A DNA stretch of 64,000 nt, from positions 1 through 64,000 of the forward strand of contig CAXTBN010000005.1 of assembly GCA_964242895.1 (NCBI GenBank). Reading direction: 5' to 3'. Position numbers and translations under genes: made by a program. The notes beneath the pieces were generated by a model that made no database searches, was not told where the DNA came from, and worked only from the letters and a program-made list of their open reading frames with translations. This document shows positions 19,775 through 28,025 of the stretch, in pieces (position 1 is the stretch's first letter; each line of letters starts with the position of its first letter). Source of the DNA: JASLDZ01 sp964242895 (GTDB lineage Bacteria > Pseudomonadota > Alphaproteobacteria > Caulobacterales > Caulobacteraceae).

Positions 19775-21247
19775 TCACCGGTCGACCCTGACCACCGCCG
19801 CGAATCCGCCCGCCGACGCCGGGGCGCGGCTGGAGGCCTGGTCGAGCGCCTCCTCCAGGAGGTCCGCGGTCTCGCCCAGGTTCAGGGTCGGGAAGAAGGC
19901 CGGGCGTCGCGCCAGCACAGCGGGGGCGGAGGAGGCGTCGAAGCTCCAGTCGCGCATCCAGCGGTCGGCGGGGTTCGGCGTCTCCAGCCGCGGCCGCTCC
20001 AGGCTCGCGGCCAGGAGGTAGACGCCGCCGGGCGGCAGGTGCGCGGCCGCTTCGGCGGGGCGCAGGACGAAGCGCGGCGCCGGGCCGTCGACCGACCAGC
20101 CGGTCGGCAGGCGGCCGACGGCGGTCCACGCGCCCTTGTGGCAGACGGCGGCCGCGCTCCTTGCGCGCCAGAGACGCACGACGGGCTCCAGCGCGCCGCT
20201 CCAGACCGCGCCGGGCCGCGCCTCGTCGGCGGGGTGCGCGGTGAAGGCGGCCTCGCCCGCCTCTCCGCCGCGGGCGAGGCTGCGCAGCGCCGCACCGCGC
20301 CTGAGCACGAGCTGCTGCACGTCGAGGCCGGCTCGCGGCGGCAGCACGGGCGCCTCCGCCAGGGCCGCACCGGGCGTCACCGCCAGCGGGCGCGCGCCGG
20401 CGGTCTTCGGCGCGAGCGGGTGCAGGGTGAACAGCGACCAGCCCCCTCCCCGGCCGGAGAAGCCGCCGCCGAGCCGTCCGAGCCGCTCGTGGAAGGCGAC
20501 GACGCGCTCCACGGGACCCACCAGCACGACGAATAGGGGGTGGCTCGTCGCGCCGGCGAAGGGCGGGGCGTTGGGGATGTCGTAGACCGGGCCGGCGTAG
20601 GGCGCCCTGACCCCGACGACACCGATCGCCCGGCCGGAGGCCAGCATGTCGGACAGAGGACCGCTGAGCGCCGCCGGGCCGGCCGAGAGGTCCTGTCCCG
20701 TCAGGAACAGGTCGGTGACCACCACGGCCAGGTGGTCGGCGGGCTGCGCCTTGATCCGCGCCAGCACCCGGTCGAGCCGCGTCTCCTGGTTGTCGCACGG
20801 CAGCGCGGGCGCGTGGCAGGCGTAGGGTGCATCGGACGCCAGCAGATCCTCGCGCCCGGCGGGCAGCGGGTGCAGATCGCGGCCGAACAGGGTGTAGGCG
20901 GCCGGCCGCTGCAGCCCGCCCGCGATCCAGGGCAGGCGCGCGACGAGGTCCTGCAGCGGACGGTCGACGGCGGTCGCGCCGCGGATGAAGCCAGCCATGG
21001 AGCCCGAGCCGTCGACGTACACGTCCACAGGCCCGACGTCGGCGGAGGTGGTCGCGGCAGGGGGCGAAGCGAGGAGGGCGGCTTCCGGCGGCAGGCAAGG
21101 CGCGGACGGGCCGTCACACCCTGCCGCGAGGCCGGACGCCGCCGCGAGGGCCAGGAGGCCGCAGGCCCTCCGCCATCCCAAGCGCCAGCGGCTCAACACA
21201 CGTCCTGCATTCGCCGTCACGATGGGCCGGGCGATGCGCGGGATCAA
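19775..21247 (-). CDS. vWA-domain lipoprotein of the tubulin/actin operon
   Basis: Up to 490 residues. A basic N-terminus and hydrophobic stretch end in the lipobox GLAAGC, so the protein is a lipoprotein. The mature part begins with a von Willebrand A fold: the MIDAS motif VYVDGSGSM (D-x-S-x-S) and a further strand LAVVVTDLFLTGQD with the expected acidic position. The C-terminal half (about 250 residues) is not recognised. The start is uncertain: TTG 21247, GTG 21220, or a GTG seven codons further in that gives a normal 28-residue signal peptide. As first gene of the operon, 80 nt behind mfd, it is preceded by a hairpin terminator. A metal-dependent vWA adhesion module outside and nucleotide switches inside suggest force or signal transfer through the envelope. 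Confidence 0.7.
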   Translation of the reverse strand: MIPRIARPIVTANAGRVLSRWRLGWRRACGLLALAAASGLAAGCDGPSAPCLPPEAALLASPPAATTSADVGPVDVYVDGSGSMAGFIRGATAVDRPLQDLVARLPWIAGGLQRPAAYTLFGRDLHPLPAGREDLLASDAPYACHAPALPCDNQETRLDRVLARIKAQPADHLAVVVTDLFLTGQDLSAGPAALSGPLSDMLASGRAIGVVGVRAPYAGPVYDIPNAPPFAGATSHPLFVVLVGPVERVVAFHERLGRLGGGFSGRGGGWSLFTLHPLAPKTAGARPLAVTPGAALAEAPVLPPRAGLDVQQLVLRRGAALRSLARGGEAGEAAFTAHPADEARPGAVWSGALEPVVRLWRARSAAAVCHKGAWTAVGRLPTGWSVDGPAPRFVLRPAEAAAHLPPGGVYLLAASLERPRLETPNPADRWMRDWSFDASSAPAVLARRPAFFPTLNLGETADLLEEALDQASSRAPASAGGFAAVVRVDR

Positions 21248-21290
21248 GCGGGCCGAGGCTTACAAGCGGGTCATGCGCTCAGTCGCCGAC

Positions 21291-21319
21291 CCGCACGGCT
21301 CCGTCTCGCGGCCGTGCGG
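21291..21319 (-). terminator. Hairpin terminator downstream of mfd
   Basis: A perfect 9-bp inverted repeat (CCGCACGGC at 21291-21299 and GCCGTGCGG at 21311-21319) with an 11-nt loop lies just past the mfd stop codon and upstream of the vWA operon. There is no T-run, as is common in such GC-rich genomes. Confidence 0.5.
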
Positions 21320-21327
21320 ACGGGGTC

Positions 21328-24300
21328 TCAAGAGCCGCCGAGCCGCTCGAGCACTTCCGCGGTCCGGCGCAGGCGCGCCTCGCCCTCCTCGCCGGCCAGC
21401 ACGAGCCGGCCCGGCTTCAAGGTGAGCGCCTCGTCCCCGCCCGCCAGCGTCTCGGCGGCCGTCTCCGCAGCGTGATCGAGGTCAAGGGCGACGGCCGAGG
21501 GGCCGGCGGTGAGCTTGCGCACGCCGGCCGCCCGCGCCAGCACGCCCAGCCGGGCGGACGTGACCAGGGCGACGGCTTCCGGCGGGAGCGGGCCGAAGCG
21601 GTCGTCCAGCTCCTCCTCGAAGGCGTCCACCTCCTCCGCCGAGGCCAGGCGCGACAGGCGGGCGTACAGGTTGATGCGGATCACCGGGTCGGGGATGTAG
21701 GCCTCCGGCAGGGCGGCGGCCTCGCCGAGCTGCAGCTCGGGCGTCCAGTCGGCCTCGGGCGCCTCGCCCCGCGCGACGCGGACGGCGCGCTCCATCAGCC
21801 GGTGGTACAGCGCTGCGCCGATCAGCTTCATGTGCCCGGCCTGCTCCTCGCCCACGAGATCGCCGCCGCCGCGCAGGTCGAGATCGCGCGCCGAGATGTC
21901 GAGGCCGGAGCCCAGGCGGTCGAACGCCTCCAGCGTGGAGAGGCGGGCTCGCGTGGCGTCGGAGACCTCCTCGGCCGGATCGGTGAACAGGTAGGCGACG
22001 CCCTGCACGCGGCTGCGGCCCACGCGCCCGCGTAGCTGGTGCAGCTGCGACAGGCCGAAGCGGTCGGCGCGCCAGACCAGCATGGTGTTGGCGCGCGGCA
22101 CGTCGAGCCCGCTCTCGATGATGTTGGTGGCCAGGAGAACGTCGCCGCGGCCGTCGGCGAAGTCGACCATGGTGGCGTCCACCTCGTCGGCCGGCAGCTC
22201 GCCATGGGCGAGGGCCACAGTAAGCTCGGGCACGACCTCGGCCAGCCGGGCGGCGAGGTCGTCCAGGTCGGAGATGCGCGGGGCCACCACGAAGCTCTGC
22301 CCCCCTCGCCGCTTCTCGCGCAGCAGCGCGGTCCGCATCGTCGCCGCATCGAAGGGGGCCAGGAAGGTGCGGATCGGCCGGCGGCGCGCGGGCGGGCTGG
22401 CGATCACGCTGACCTCCTGCACGCCCACCATGGCCGCCTGCAGCGTGCGCGGGATGGGCGTGGCCGTCATGGCCAGGAGGTGCGGGGCCTTGGCGTGCAG
22501 CGCCGTCTTCAGCTTGGCCCCGAACTTCTGCTCCTCGTCGAGGATCATCAGGGCGAGGTCGTGGAACTCGACGCCCTCCGAGCCGAGCGCATGGGTGCCG
22601 ACCACCACGCCGATCTCGCCGGACGCAAGCCCCGCCTTGACCGCCTTGGCCTCCGCCCCGTCCACCAGCCGCGAGAGCTGGGCCACCTTGATCCCCGTCC
22701 CGGCGAAGCGGCGCTCGAACACCTGGGCGTGCTGGCGGGCGAGCACGGTGGTGGGGGCGGCGAGCGCCACCTGCCTCCCGGCCAGCGCCACGGCGGCGGC
22801 GGCGCGCAGGGCGACCTCCGTCTTGCCGAAGCCCACGTCGCCGCACACCAAGCGGTCCATGGGCCGGCCCGAGGCGAGGTCGGCCAGGACGGCGGCGATG
22901 GCGTCGCGCTGGTCGGGCGTCTCGGGGAAGGCGAAGCGCGCGGCGAAGCGGGCGTAGGCGGCCTTGGGCGGGACCACCGGGTCGGCCTGAGCCGCCTCGC
23001 GCTCGCGGGCGCGCTCCACCAGCGTGCGGGCGTCGGCGTCGATCTGGGCGGAGACGGCGGCGCGGCGCTTGTTCCAGCCGTCGCCCTTGAGCCGATCGAG
23101 CGTCACCGCCTCGGCCTCCGCGCCGTAGCGCCAGATGCGGCCGAACTCCTCCACGGGCGCGAGCACGGTGTCGCCGCCGTGGTACTCCAGGCGCAGCACG
23201 TCGCGCTCCAGGCCGCCGGCTTCGACGCGGTCGAGGTCGCGCAGCACGCCCACGCCGTGGTCCTCGTGGATCACCACGTCGCCTACGCGAAGCTCCGGCT
23301 CGGCCAGCAGCGCCGCCGCCTTGGGCCGGCGCGCGGCGACGCGGCCGCCCAGCACGTCCGAAGCGGCGAGCACCAGCAGGTCGGCCGCGGCGTCCTCCCA
23401 TCCAGCGGACAGATCGGCCTCCAGCGCGACGACGCCCTCGCCGGTCGACGCCTCCGCCCAGTCGGCGACGGGCTGCGGCTTCACGTCGAGCCCGCGTTCG
23501 AGCGCCCGCTCCATCGGACGCAGCTCATGGCGCAGGCCGGTGAGCACCACGCGCCGCCCAGCCGCGAGCGTGGCCTTCACCGCGTCGGAAAAGGCGCGGC
23601 CAGGGTTGGACGCCGTCGCGAAGCGCGGTGCGGACGCGACGCCCTCCAGGTCGAGCGCGAACGGCTTGAGCGCGCCGAGGGCTTCCGCCAACTCGTCGGG
23701 CGCGAGATACAGGGCGCCTGGCGGCTCGGCGGCGGGGGTGGAGGCGTCGGCGAAGTCGCGCTGGGTTCGGAACGCCTCGTCCACCTGCTCGAGCAGCGCC
23801 GCACCCCGCTCCGCCGCTCCTGGCTCGACGACGGCGCGCGCATCGGGCGCCAGATCGAAGATCGTGCGCAGCGAGGGGTAGGCCTGCGCCAACCGATGCT
23901 CGGCGCCCGCGTCGCGCGCCACCTCCGCGCCCTCCGTCGCGATCCACTCGGAGGCGGGTCCGAGGATCACGCTCTCGAGCGGCGACTCCGACCGCTGGGT
24001 GAGCGGGTCGTAGGTCTCCAGGCTCTCGATGCGGCCGTCGGCGTCCAGGCGGGCGCGGACGGGCTGGATGCGGTCGGGCGGCCAGGCGTCGACCACCTCG
24101 CCGAGCATCAGGAGCTCGCCCGGCTCGTCGGTGCGGTCGTCACCGGTATAGCCGGTTCGGGCGGCGAAGGCGGCCAGCGCCTCCCGGTCGAGCGCGTCGC
24201 CGACGCGCAGGGTGAAGGCGGCGTCTGAAAGGGCCTCGGCGGGGGGCAGCCGCTGCACCAGCGCCTCGGGCGAGGTGACGAGCAGGCGCGGGCCGTCCAC

Positions 24301-24645
24301 CGGAGAGGAGAGGCGCGCCAGGGCGCCCATGCGCCGGCCCATGACCTCACGCGACGGCGAGGCGCGGTCGTAGGGCAGGCAGTCCCACGCCGGCAGGAGC
24401 ACGGCCTCCACCTCCGGCGCGAGGACACAGAGCGCGCGGGCGATCTCGTCGGCGCGACGCTCGCCGGACGCCAGGTAGAGCACCTCGGTGCGCTCGGCGC
24501 CCGGCGCAGTGAGCGCCGCGGCCAGCCGCGCGGCGACGGCCGCGGCGGGATGCTCCTTGGCCTCGCCCTCCTCGCCGGGCGGCGGCAGGCCGGCCGGCTG
24601 CAGCGTGTCTTCGGGGGAGGAGATCTTCGGAGAGGGGCGGCCCAT
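21328..24645 (-). CDS. Mfd-type transcription-repair coupling helicase, divergent
   Basis: A 1105-residue SF2 translocase with the full Mfd order: UvrB-like N-terminal domain (PAWDCLPYDRASPSREV), RNA-polymerase-interacting/CarD-like domain (DVVIHEDHGVGVLRDLD), helicase motor (CGDVGFGKTEVALRAA, LMILDEEQKFG, MTATPIPRTLQAAM, ATNIIESGLDVP, QLHQLRGRVGRS) and C-terminal TRCF domain. Mfd removes stalled RNA polymerase and recruits UvrA. Several positions differ from canonical Mfd (DEEQKFG for DEEQRFG, GVQEVSVIASPPARRR, LKGDGWNKRR for the usual GGAGWQARK). Caulobacter-type genomes may carry a second Mfd paralogue, so I withhold the symbol. A -10 hexamer 6 nt before the ATG suggests a leaderless mRNA. 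Confidence 0.85.
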   Translation of the reverse strand: MGRPSPKISSPEDTLQPAGLPPPGEEGEAKEHPAAAVAARLAAALTAPGAERTEVLYLASGERRADEIARALCVLAPEVEAVLLPAWDCLPYDRASPSREVMGRRMGALARLSSPVDGPRLLVTSPEALVQRLPPAEALSDAAFTLRVGDALDREALAAFAARTGYTGDDRTDEPGELLMLGEVVDAWPPDRIQPVRARLDADGRIESLETYDPLTQRSESPLESVILGPASEWIATEGAEVARDAGAEHRLAQAYPSLRTIFDLAPDARAVVEPGAAERGAALLEQVDEAFRTQRDFADASTPAAEPPGALYLAPDELAEALGALKPFALDLEGVASAPRFATASNPGRAFSDAVKATLAAGRRVVLTGLRHELRPMERALERGLDVKPQPVADWAEASTGEGVVALEADLSAGWEDAAADLLVLAASDVLGGRVAARRPKAAALLAEPELRVGDVVIHEDHGVGVLRDLDRVEAGGLERDVLRLEYHGGDTVLAPVEEFGRIWRYGAEAEAVTLDRLKGDGWNKRRAAVSAQIDADARTLVERAREREAAQADPVVPPKAAYARFAARFAFPETPDQRDAIAAVLADLASGRPMDRLVCGDVGFGKTEVALRAAAAVALAGRQVALAAPTTVLARQHAQVFERRFAGTGIKVAQLSRLVDGAEAKAVKAGLASGEIGVVVGTHALGSEGVEFHDLALMILDEEQKFGAKLKTALHAKAPHLLAMTATPIPRTLQAAMVGVQEVSVIASPPARRRPIRTFLAPFDAATMRTALLREKRRGGQSFVVAPRISDLDDLAARLAEVVPELTVALAHGELPADEVDATMVDFADGRGDVLLATNIIESGLDVPRANTMLVWRADRFGLSQLHQLRGRVGRSRVQGVAYLFTDPAEEVSDATRARLSTLEAFDRLGSGLDISARDLDLRGGGDLVGEEQAGHMKLIGAALYHRLMERAVRVARGEAPEADWTPELQLGEAAALPEAYIPDPVIRINLYARLSRLASAEEVDAFEEELDDRFGPLPPEAVALVTSARLGVLARAAGVRKLTAGPSAVALDLDHAAETAAETLAGGDEALTLKPGRLVLAGEEGEARLRRTAEVLERLGGS

Positions 24646-24651
24646 GTGCCG

Positions 24652-24657
24652 GGCCTA
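24652..24657 (-). promoter_or_regulatory. -10 hexamer of a predicted leaderless mfd transcript
   Basis: TAGGCC on the minus strand ends 6 nt before the mfd ATG (24645) and no Shine-Dalgarno is present. The -35 region is weak. It fits the recurring spacing seen in this window. Confidence 0.4.
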
Positions 24658-24826
24658 ACAGGTTGAACGCAGGAAGGTTCGCGGGACAATGCGGGACGGG
24701 ATCGCCCCTCTCCCACTCGCCTCCCTGTCCTCACGCAGGGCGTGCCAGACCGCGAGAGGCGTGCGGAGCCGTAGGACGGAGACTTCGATGTCCGCCGTCA
24801 CCGCCGGGACGTGGAAGCCCTTCGGC

Positions 24827-25210
24827 TCAGCAGCTCGCGGCGCCGCCCTGGGCCATCAGGCGGCCGATGGCGTCGAACAGGGCGTCCATGGCGATGGGCT
24901 TGGTGAGGAAGTCATCCGCGCCTTCGCGCAGGCACTCGTTCCTGAGGTCCGGCGCAATATCGGCGGTGACCACCACCACGGGGACCTTGGACTTGGCGTC
25001 GGTGCGGGCGCGGATGCGGCGCAGCGCCTCCAGCCCGTCCATGCCGGGCATTCGCAGGTCCATCAGCACCACGTCGTAGTCCGCGGCGTCGATCATGCCG
25101 ATGCCCGCCTGCGCACCATCGGCCTCTGACATCTGAACATCGGCGACGCTCAGCATGTCGCGGACCACGCGGCGGTTCATCGCGTCGTCCTCAACGAAGA
25201 GTACGTGCAT
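24827..25210 (-). CDS. Single-domain response regulator (receiver only)
   Basis: A 127-residue CheY-like receiver: acidic pocket FVEDD near residue 8, phosphoacceptor Asp in DVVLMDLRMPGMDG (about 51), the T-A switch in VVVTAD and Lys in FLTKPI. There is no output domain, so it acts by protein contacts, like DivK or CpdR in Caulobacter, but it is not clearly either of them and looks more like a receiver from a hybrid kinase. Upstream lies an AT-rich 75-nt gap (around 25250-25280) that probably holds its promoter. The EAL gene lies just upstream on the same strand, hinting at a link to cyclic di-GMP control. The 180 nt downstream towards mfd hold nothing I recognise. Confidence 0.85.
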   Translation of the reverse strand: MHVLFVEDDAMNRRVVRDMLSVADVQMSEADGAQAGIGMIDAADYDVVLMDLRMPGMDGLEALRRIRARTDAKSKVPVVVVTADIAPDLRNECLREGADDFLTKPIAMDALFDAIGRLMAQGGAASC

Positions 25211-25285
25211 GGGAAAGCACCTTGCCTGCCCCTGTTCTACGCCGGTCGAGTTAATGAACAGCCTACAATTTTAGGTTGTGTCCGT

Positions 25286-26710
25286 TCAGGCTCGTCCGAC
25301 GGCGGCGAAGGCGCGGCGCAAGGGCGCGAACGGAGCCTCCTCGCGGGCGCGCAGGAAGGCGAGCAGGTCGTCGGCCGCCAGAGGCGGGGCGATGGCGTAG
25401 CCCTGCAGGCGGTCGCAGCCCATCACGGTCAGGAGCGCGCGGGCGGCGGGGTCCTCCACGCCCTCCGCTGTGACGGTCATCTCCAGCGCGTGCGCCAGCT
25501 CCACGGTGGAGCGCACGATCAGGGGGTCGCGGGCGCTGGAGGTGAGGCCGAGCACGAAGGCCTTATCGATCTTGAGCTCGTGGGCGGGCAGCCGCTTCAG
25601 GTACGACAGCGACGACAGGCCGGAGCCATAGTCGTCCAGGGCGATGTGCACGCCGGCGTCGGCGAAGGCGCGCATGTGGGCGATGGCGCGCTCGGGATCG
25701 GCGATGGCGGCGGTCTCGGTGATCTCCAGGCCGATGGGAGCGACCGCGGCGGCGATGCACTCCAGCGTCCAGGCGGTGAAGGCGTCGTCGCACAGCAGGC
25801 ACCCGGAGAGGTTCACGTCCACCGCCAGGGTGACGCCCTGGGCGGCCATGCGGGCCTGGTCGGCCACGGCGCGGCGCAGCACGCGCTCGGTGAGGAGACG
25901 GATATCGCCGGTCTGCTCGGCCAGGGCGACGAACAGGTCGGGCGGCACCATGCCGCGCTCGCGGTGCGGCCAGCGGACCAGCGCCTCGACGGCGGCGATG
26001 CGGCCCGTACGCGCCTCCATCTTCGGCTGGTAGACGAGGTGCAGGGCGTCGGCGGCGAGGGCGGCGCGCAGGTCGCGCATCAGGGCGGCCCGGTCGGAGC
26101 GGCGGGCGCGCGCGTCCTCGTCGAACTCGACCACCGCGAGGTGCTTGGCGCGGGCGTGGGCGAGGGCCTCTTCGGCGGCCTCCACCAGGGCGGCGTCAGC
26201 GGGGGCGCCGGGCTCGGCGCGGGCGTAGCCGAGGGCCACGGGCAGCTCGAAGGCCTGCCCGTCGAAAGCGATGCGCGCCTGCAGGGCGGCCTGGAGCGCG
26301 GCGAGACGCTCGCGCGTCTCGACGGGGTCGCAGTCGAACACGAACTCGAGCGTGCCGCGGCCGGCGCGACGCAGCACCGCGCCGGGCAGGGCTTGGCGGA
26401 TGCGCGCGGTGAGCACGGCGGTGATCTGCTCGGCGAGGCCGGTGCCCAGGTCCTTGATGGCCGCCAGCCGGTCCACGCCCACCAGCACCGCGTGCGCCGG
26501 CGCGCGCAGCCGGTCGCCGCCGGCCGCCGCACGGGCCGCCGAGCCGCCGAGCGCCGCCTCCAGCCGCTCCAGCAGGCGGCGCGCATCGAGCGGCAGCTGC
26601 GCCGCCTCGACCGGCGCCTCGCCCGAGGCCACGCGCGCGAGCGCCTCGCGCAGACCGTCGGCCTGCAGCGCCGTCAGCGGCGTCTCGCGCGTGATGCGGG
26701 ACTGAAACAT
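25286..26710 (-). CDS. EAL-domain c-di-GMP phosphodiesterase with degenerate GGDEF
   Basis: A 474-residue cytoplasmic protein. The C-terminal EAL domain keeps the catalytic signature: VEALVRW (the EAL), VDVNLSG, EITETA, LDDYGSGLSSLSYLK, LKIDKAF, VTAEGVED and LQGYAIAPPL. It is therefore predicted to hydrolyse cyclic di-GMP. The preceding region has a GGDEF-like fold in which the active site is replaced by AGRGTLEF, so cyclase activity is unlikely; it may bind GTP or serve in dimerisation. No TM or PAS segment is seen. It may act with the receiver protein encoded downstream. Confidence 0.88.
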   Translation of the reverse strand: MFQSRITRETPLTALQADGLREALARVASGEAPVEAAQLPLDARRLLERLEAALGGSAARAAAGGDRLRAPAHAVLVGVDRLAAIKDLGTGLAEQITAVLTARIRQALPGAVLRRAGRGTLEFVFDCDPVETRERLAALQAALQARIAFDGQAFELPVALGYARAEPGAPADAALVEAAEEALAHARAKHLAVVEFDEDARARRSDRAALMRDLRAALAADALHLVYQPKMEARTGRIAAVEALVRWPHRERGMVPPDLFVALAEQTGDIRLLTERVLRRAVADQARMAAQGVTLAVDVNLSGCLLCDDAFTAWTLECIAAAVAPIGLEITETAAIADPERAIAHMRAFADAGVHIALDDYGSGLSSLSYLKRLPAHELKIDKAFVLGLTSSARDPLIVRSTVELAHALEMTVTAEGVEDPAARALLTVMGCDRLQGYAIAPPLAADDLLAFLRAREEAPFAPLRRAFAAVGRA

Positions 26711-26817
26711 CCGGCACGACGATGCGCCGACAAGGTGAAGGGGCGCTGAAGCGTCAGGCTTAACGAGGTCCGGACCCCTCCGGCCGCCCTGGCGCCTCCC
26801 GCCGGAGCCATCGACGC

Positions 26818-26825
26818 GCTAAGCG
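26818..26825 (+). promoter_or_regulatory. -10 element of a predicted leaderless aminotransferase transcript
   Basis: GCTAAGCG; its hexamer TAAGCG (26820-26825) ends 7 nt before the ATG at 26833. No Shine-Dalgarno fits between them. The -35 is weak. Confidence 0.4.
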
Positions 26826-26832
26826 GGCGGGC

Positions 26833-27999
26833 ATGCCCTTCCCGCCCACGGCGCGCCCGCAGGTGCAGGCGCTGCGCTCCTCGCACATCCGGCAGGTGGC
26901 CAACGCCGCCATGGGTCGGCCCGACGTGCTGCCCTTCTGGTTCGGCGAGAGCGACCGGCCGACGCCCGAGCCGATCCGCCGCGCCGCCGCGCTCGCGCTG
27001 GAGGACGGACGCACCTTCTACACCCACAACCTGGGGCGGCCCGACCTGCGCGAGGCGCTGGCCGGCTACCTGTCGCGGCTCCACGGCGTCGCGGTCCGGA
27101 GCGACCGGCTGGCGGTGACGAGCTCGGGAGTCAACGCGCTGATGCTGGCGGCGGAGGCGCTCATCTCACCCGGCGAGCGGGTGGTGGTGGTCGATCCCGT
27201 CTGGCCCAACGTGGTGGAGATCCCCAAGATCATGGGTGCGCGGGTCGAGACCGTGCCCGTGCGCCCGGCCGGCGGCCGCTTCGCCCTCGACCTCGACCGG
27301 CTGCTGGATGCGTTGACGCCCGACACGCGCGCGCTGTTCCTCAACTCGCCCAACAACCCGACGGGCTGGACGCTCCCGGCCGAGCACCGGGCGCCGATCC
27401 TGGAGCGGTGCCGCCGGCACGGCACCTGGCTGATCGGCGACGATGTCTACGAGCGGCTGGCCTTCGACGCGCCCACCGCGCCCTCCTTCCTGCCGTTGGC
27501 CGAGCCCGACGACCGGGTGATCAGCACCAACAGCTTCTCCAAGGCGTGGCGGATGACGGGTTGGCGCCTGGGCTGGATGGTCGCGCCGCCGCCGCTCGTG
27601 GAGAGGCTCGGCGTGCTCCTGGAGTACAACACCTCCTGCGCGCCGGACTTCGTGCAGGAGGCGGCGCTGGTCGCCCTAGCCGAGGGCGAGCCGCACGTGG
27701 CGGAGCTCCGCGCCGAGCTGGCGGCGGCCCGCACGCGCGTGCTCGGCGCGCTGAACGCCATGGACGGCGTGGAGGCGCCCTGGCCGGACGGCGGCATGTA
27801 CGCCTTCTTCCGCGTGGACGGCCTTGGCGAGAGCCTGCCGGCCGCCAAGCGGCTGGTGGAGGAGGCGGGGCTGGGCCTCGCCCCCGGCTCGGCCTTCGGC
27901 GACGACGGCGAGGGCTGGCTCCGCTGGTGCTTCGCCGCCCAGCCGGAGAAGCTGGACGCGGGGCTGGAGCGGCTGGAGCGCTTCCTGGCCCGGTACTAG
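26833..27999 (+). CDS. Class I/II pyridoxal-phosphate aminotransferase
   Basis: A 388-residue fold-type I aminotransferase. It has the cofactor-binding features LTVTSSGVNALML-like loop (VTSSGVNALML), LFLNSPNNPTGW, GDDVYERLAF and the Schiff-base lysine in NSFSKAWRMTGWRLGW (about residue 237), with the C-terminal Arg region in GWLRWCFA. Related to the aspartate/aromatic aminotransferases; the exact substrate cannot be read from sequence. ATG 26833 is preceded by a predicted leaderless promoter. It is convergent with the P450 gene, and the two stops lie within a 15-bp tandem duplication. Confidence 0.88.
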   Translation: MPFPPTARPQVQALRSSHIRQVANAAMGRPDVLPFWFGESDRPTPEPIRRAAALALEDGRTFYTHNLGRPDLREALAGYLSRLHGVAVRSDRLAVTSSGVNALMLAAEALISPGERVVVVDPVWPNVVEIPKIMGARVETVPVRPAGGRFALDLDRLLDALTPDTRALFLNSPNNPTGWTLPAEHRAPILERCRRHGTWLIGDDVYERLAFDAPTAPSFLPLAEPDDRVISTNSFSKAWRMTGWRLGWMVAPPPLVERLGVLLEYNTSCAPDFVQEAALVALAEGEPHVAELRAELAAARTRVLGALNAMDGVEAPWPDGGMYAFFRVDGLGESLPAAKRLVEEAGLGLAPGSAFGDDGEGWLRWCFAAQPEKLDAGLERLERFLARY

Positions 28000-28025
28000 G
28001 CCGCCCGGCGCTAGGCCGCCCGGCG
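27996..28025. repeat. Perfect 15-bp tandem duplication holding both convergent stop codons
   Basis: The unit CTAGGCCGCCCGGCG occurs twice in a row (27996-28010 and 28011-28025). The first copy provides the TAG of the aminotransferase and the second the TAG (minus strand) of the P450. It is probably a replication-slippage product. Confidence 0.85.

Noticed and set aside
22039..24228. Long plus-strand open frame opposite mfd
   Set aside because: Antisense to a gene with complete Mfd motifs.
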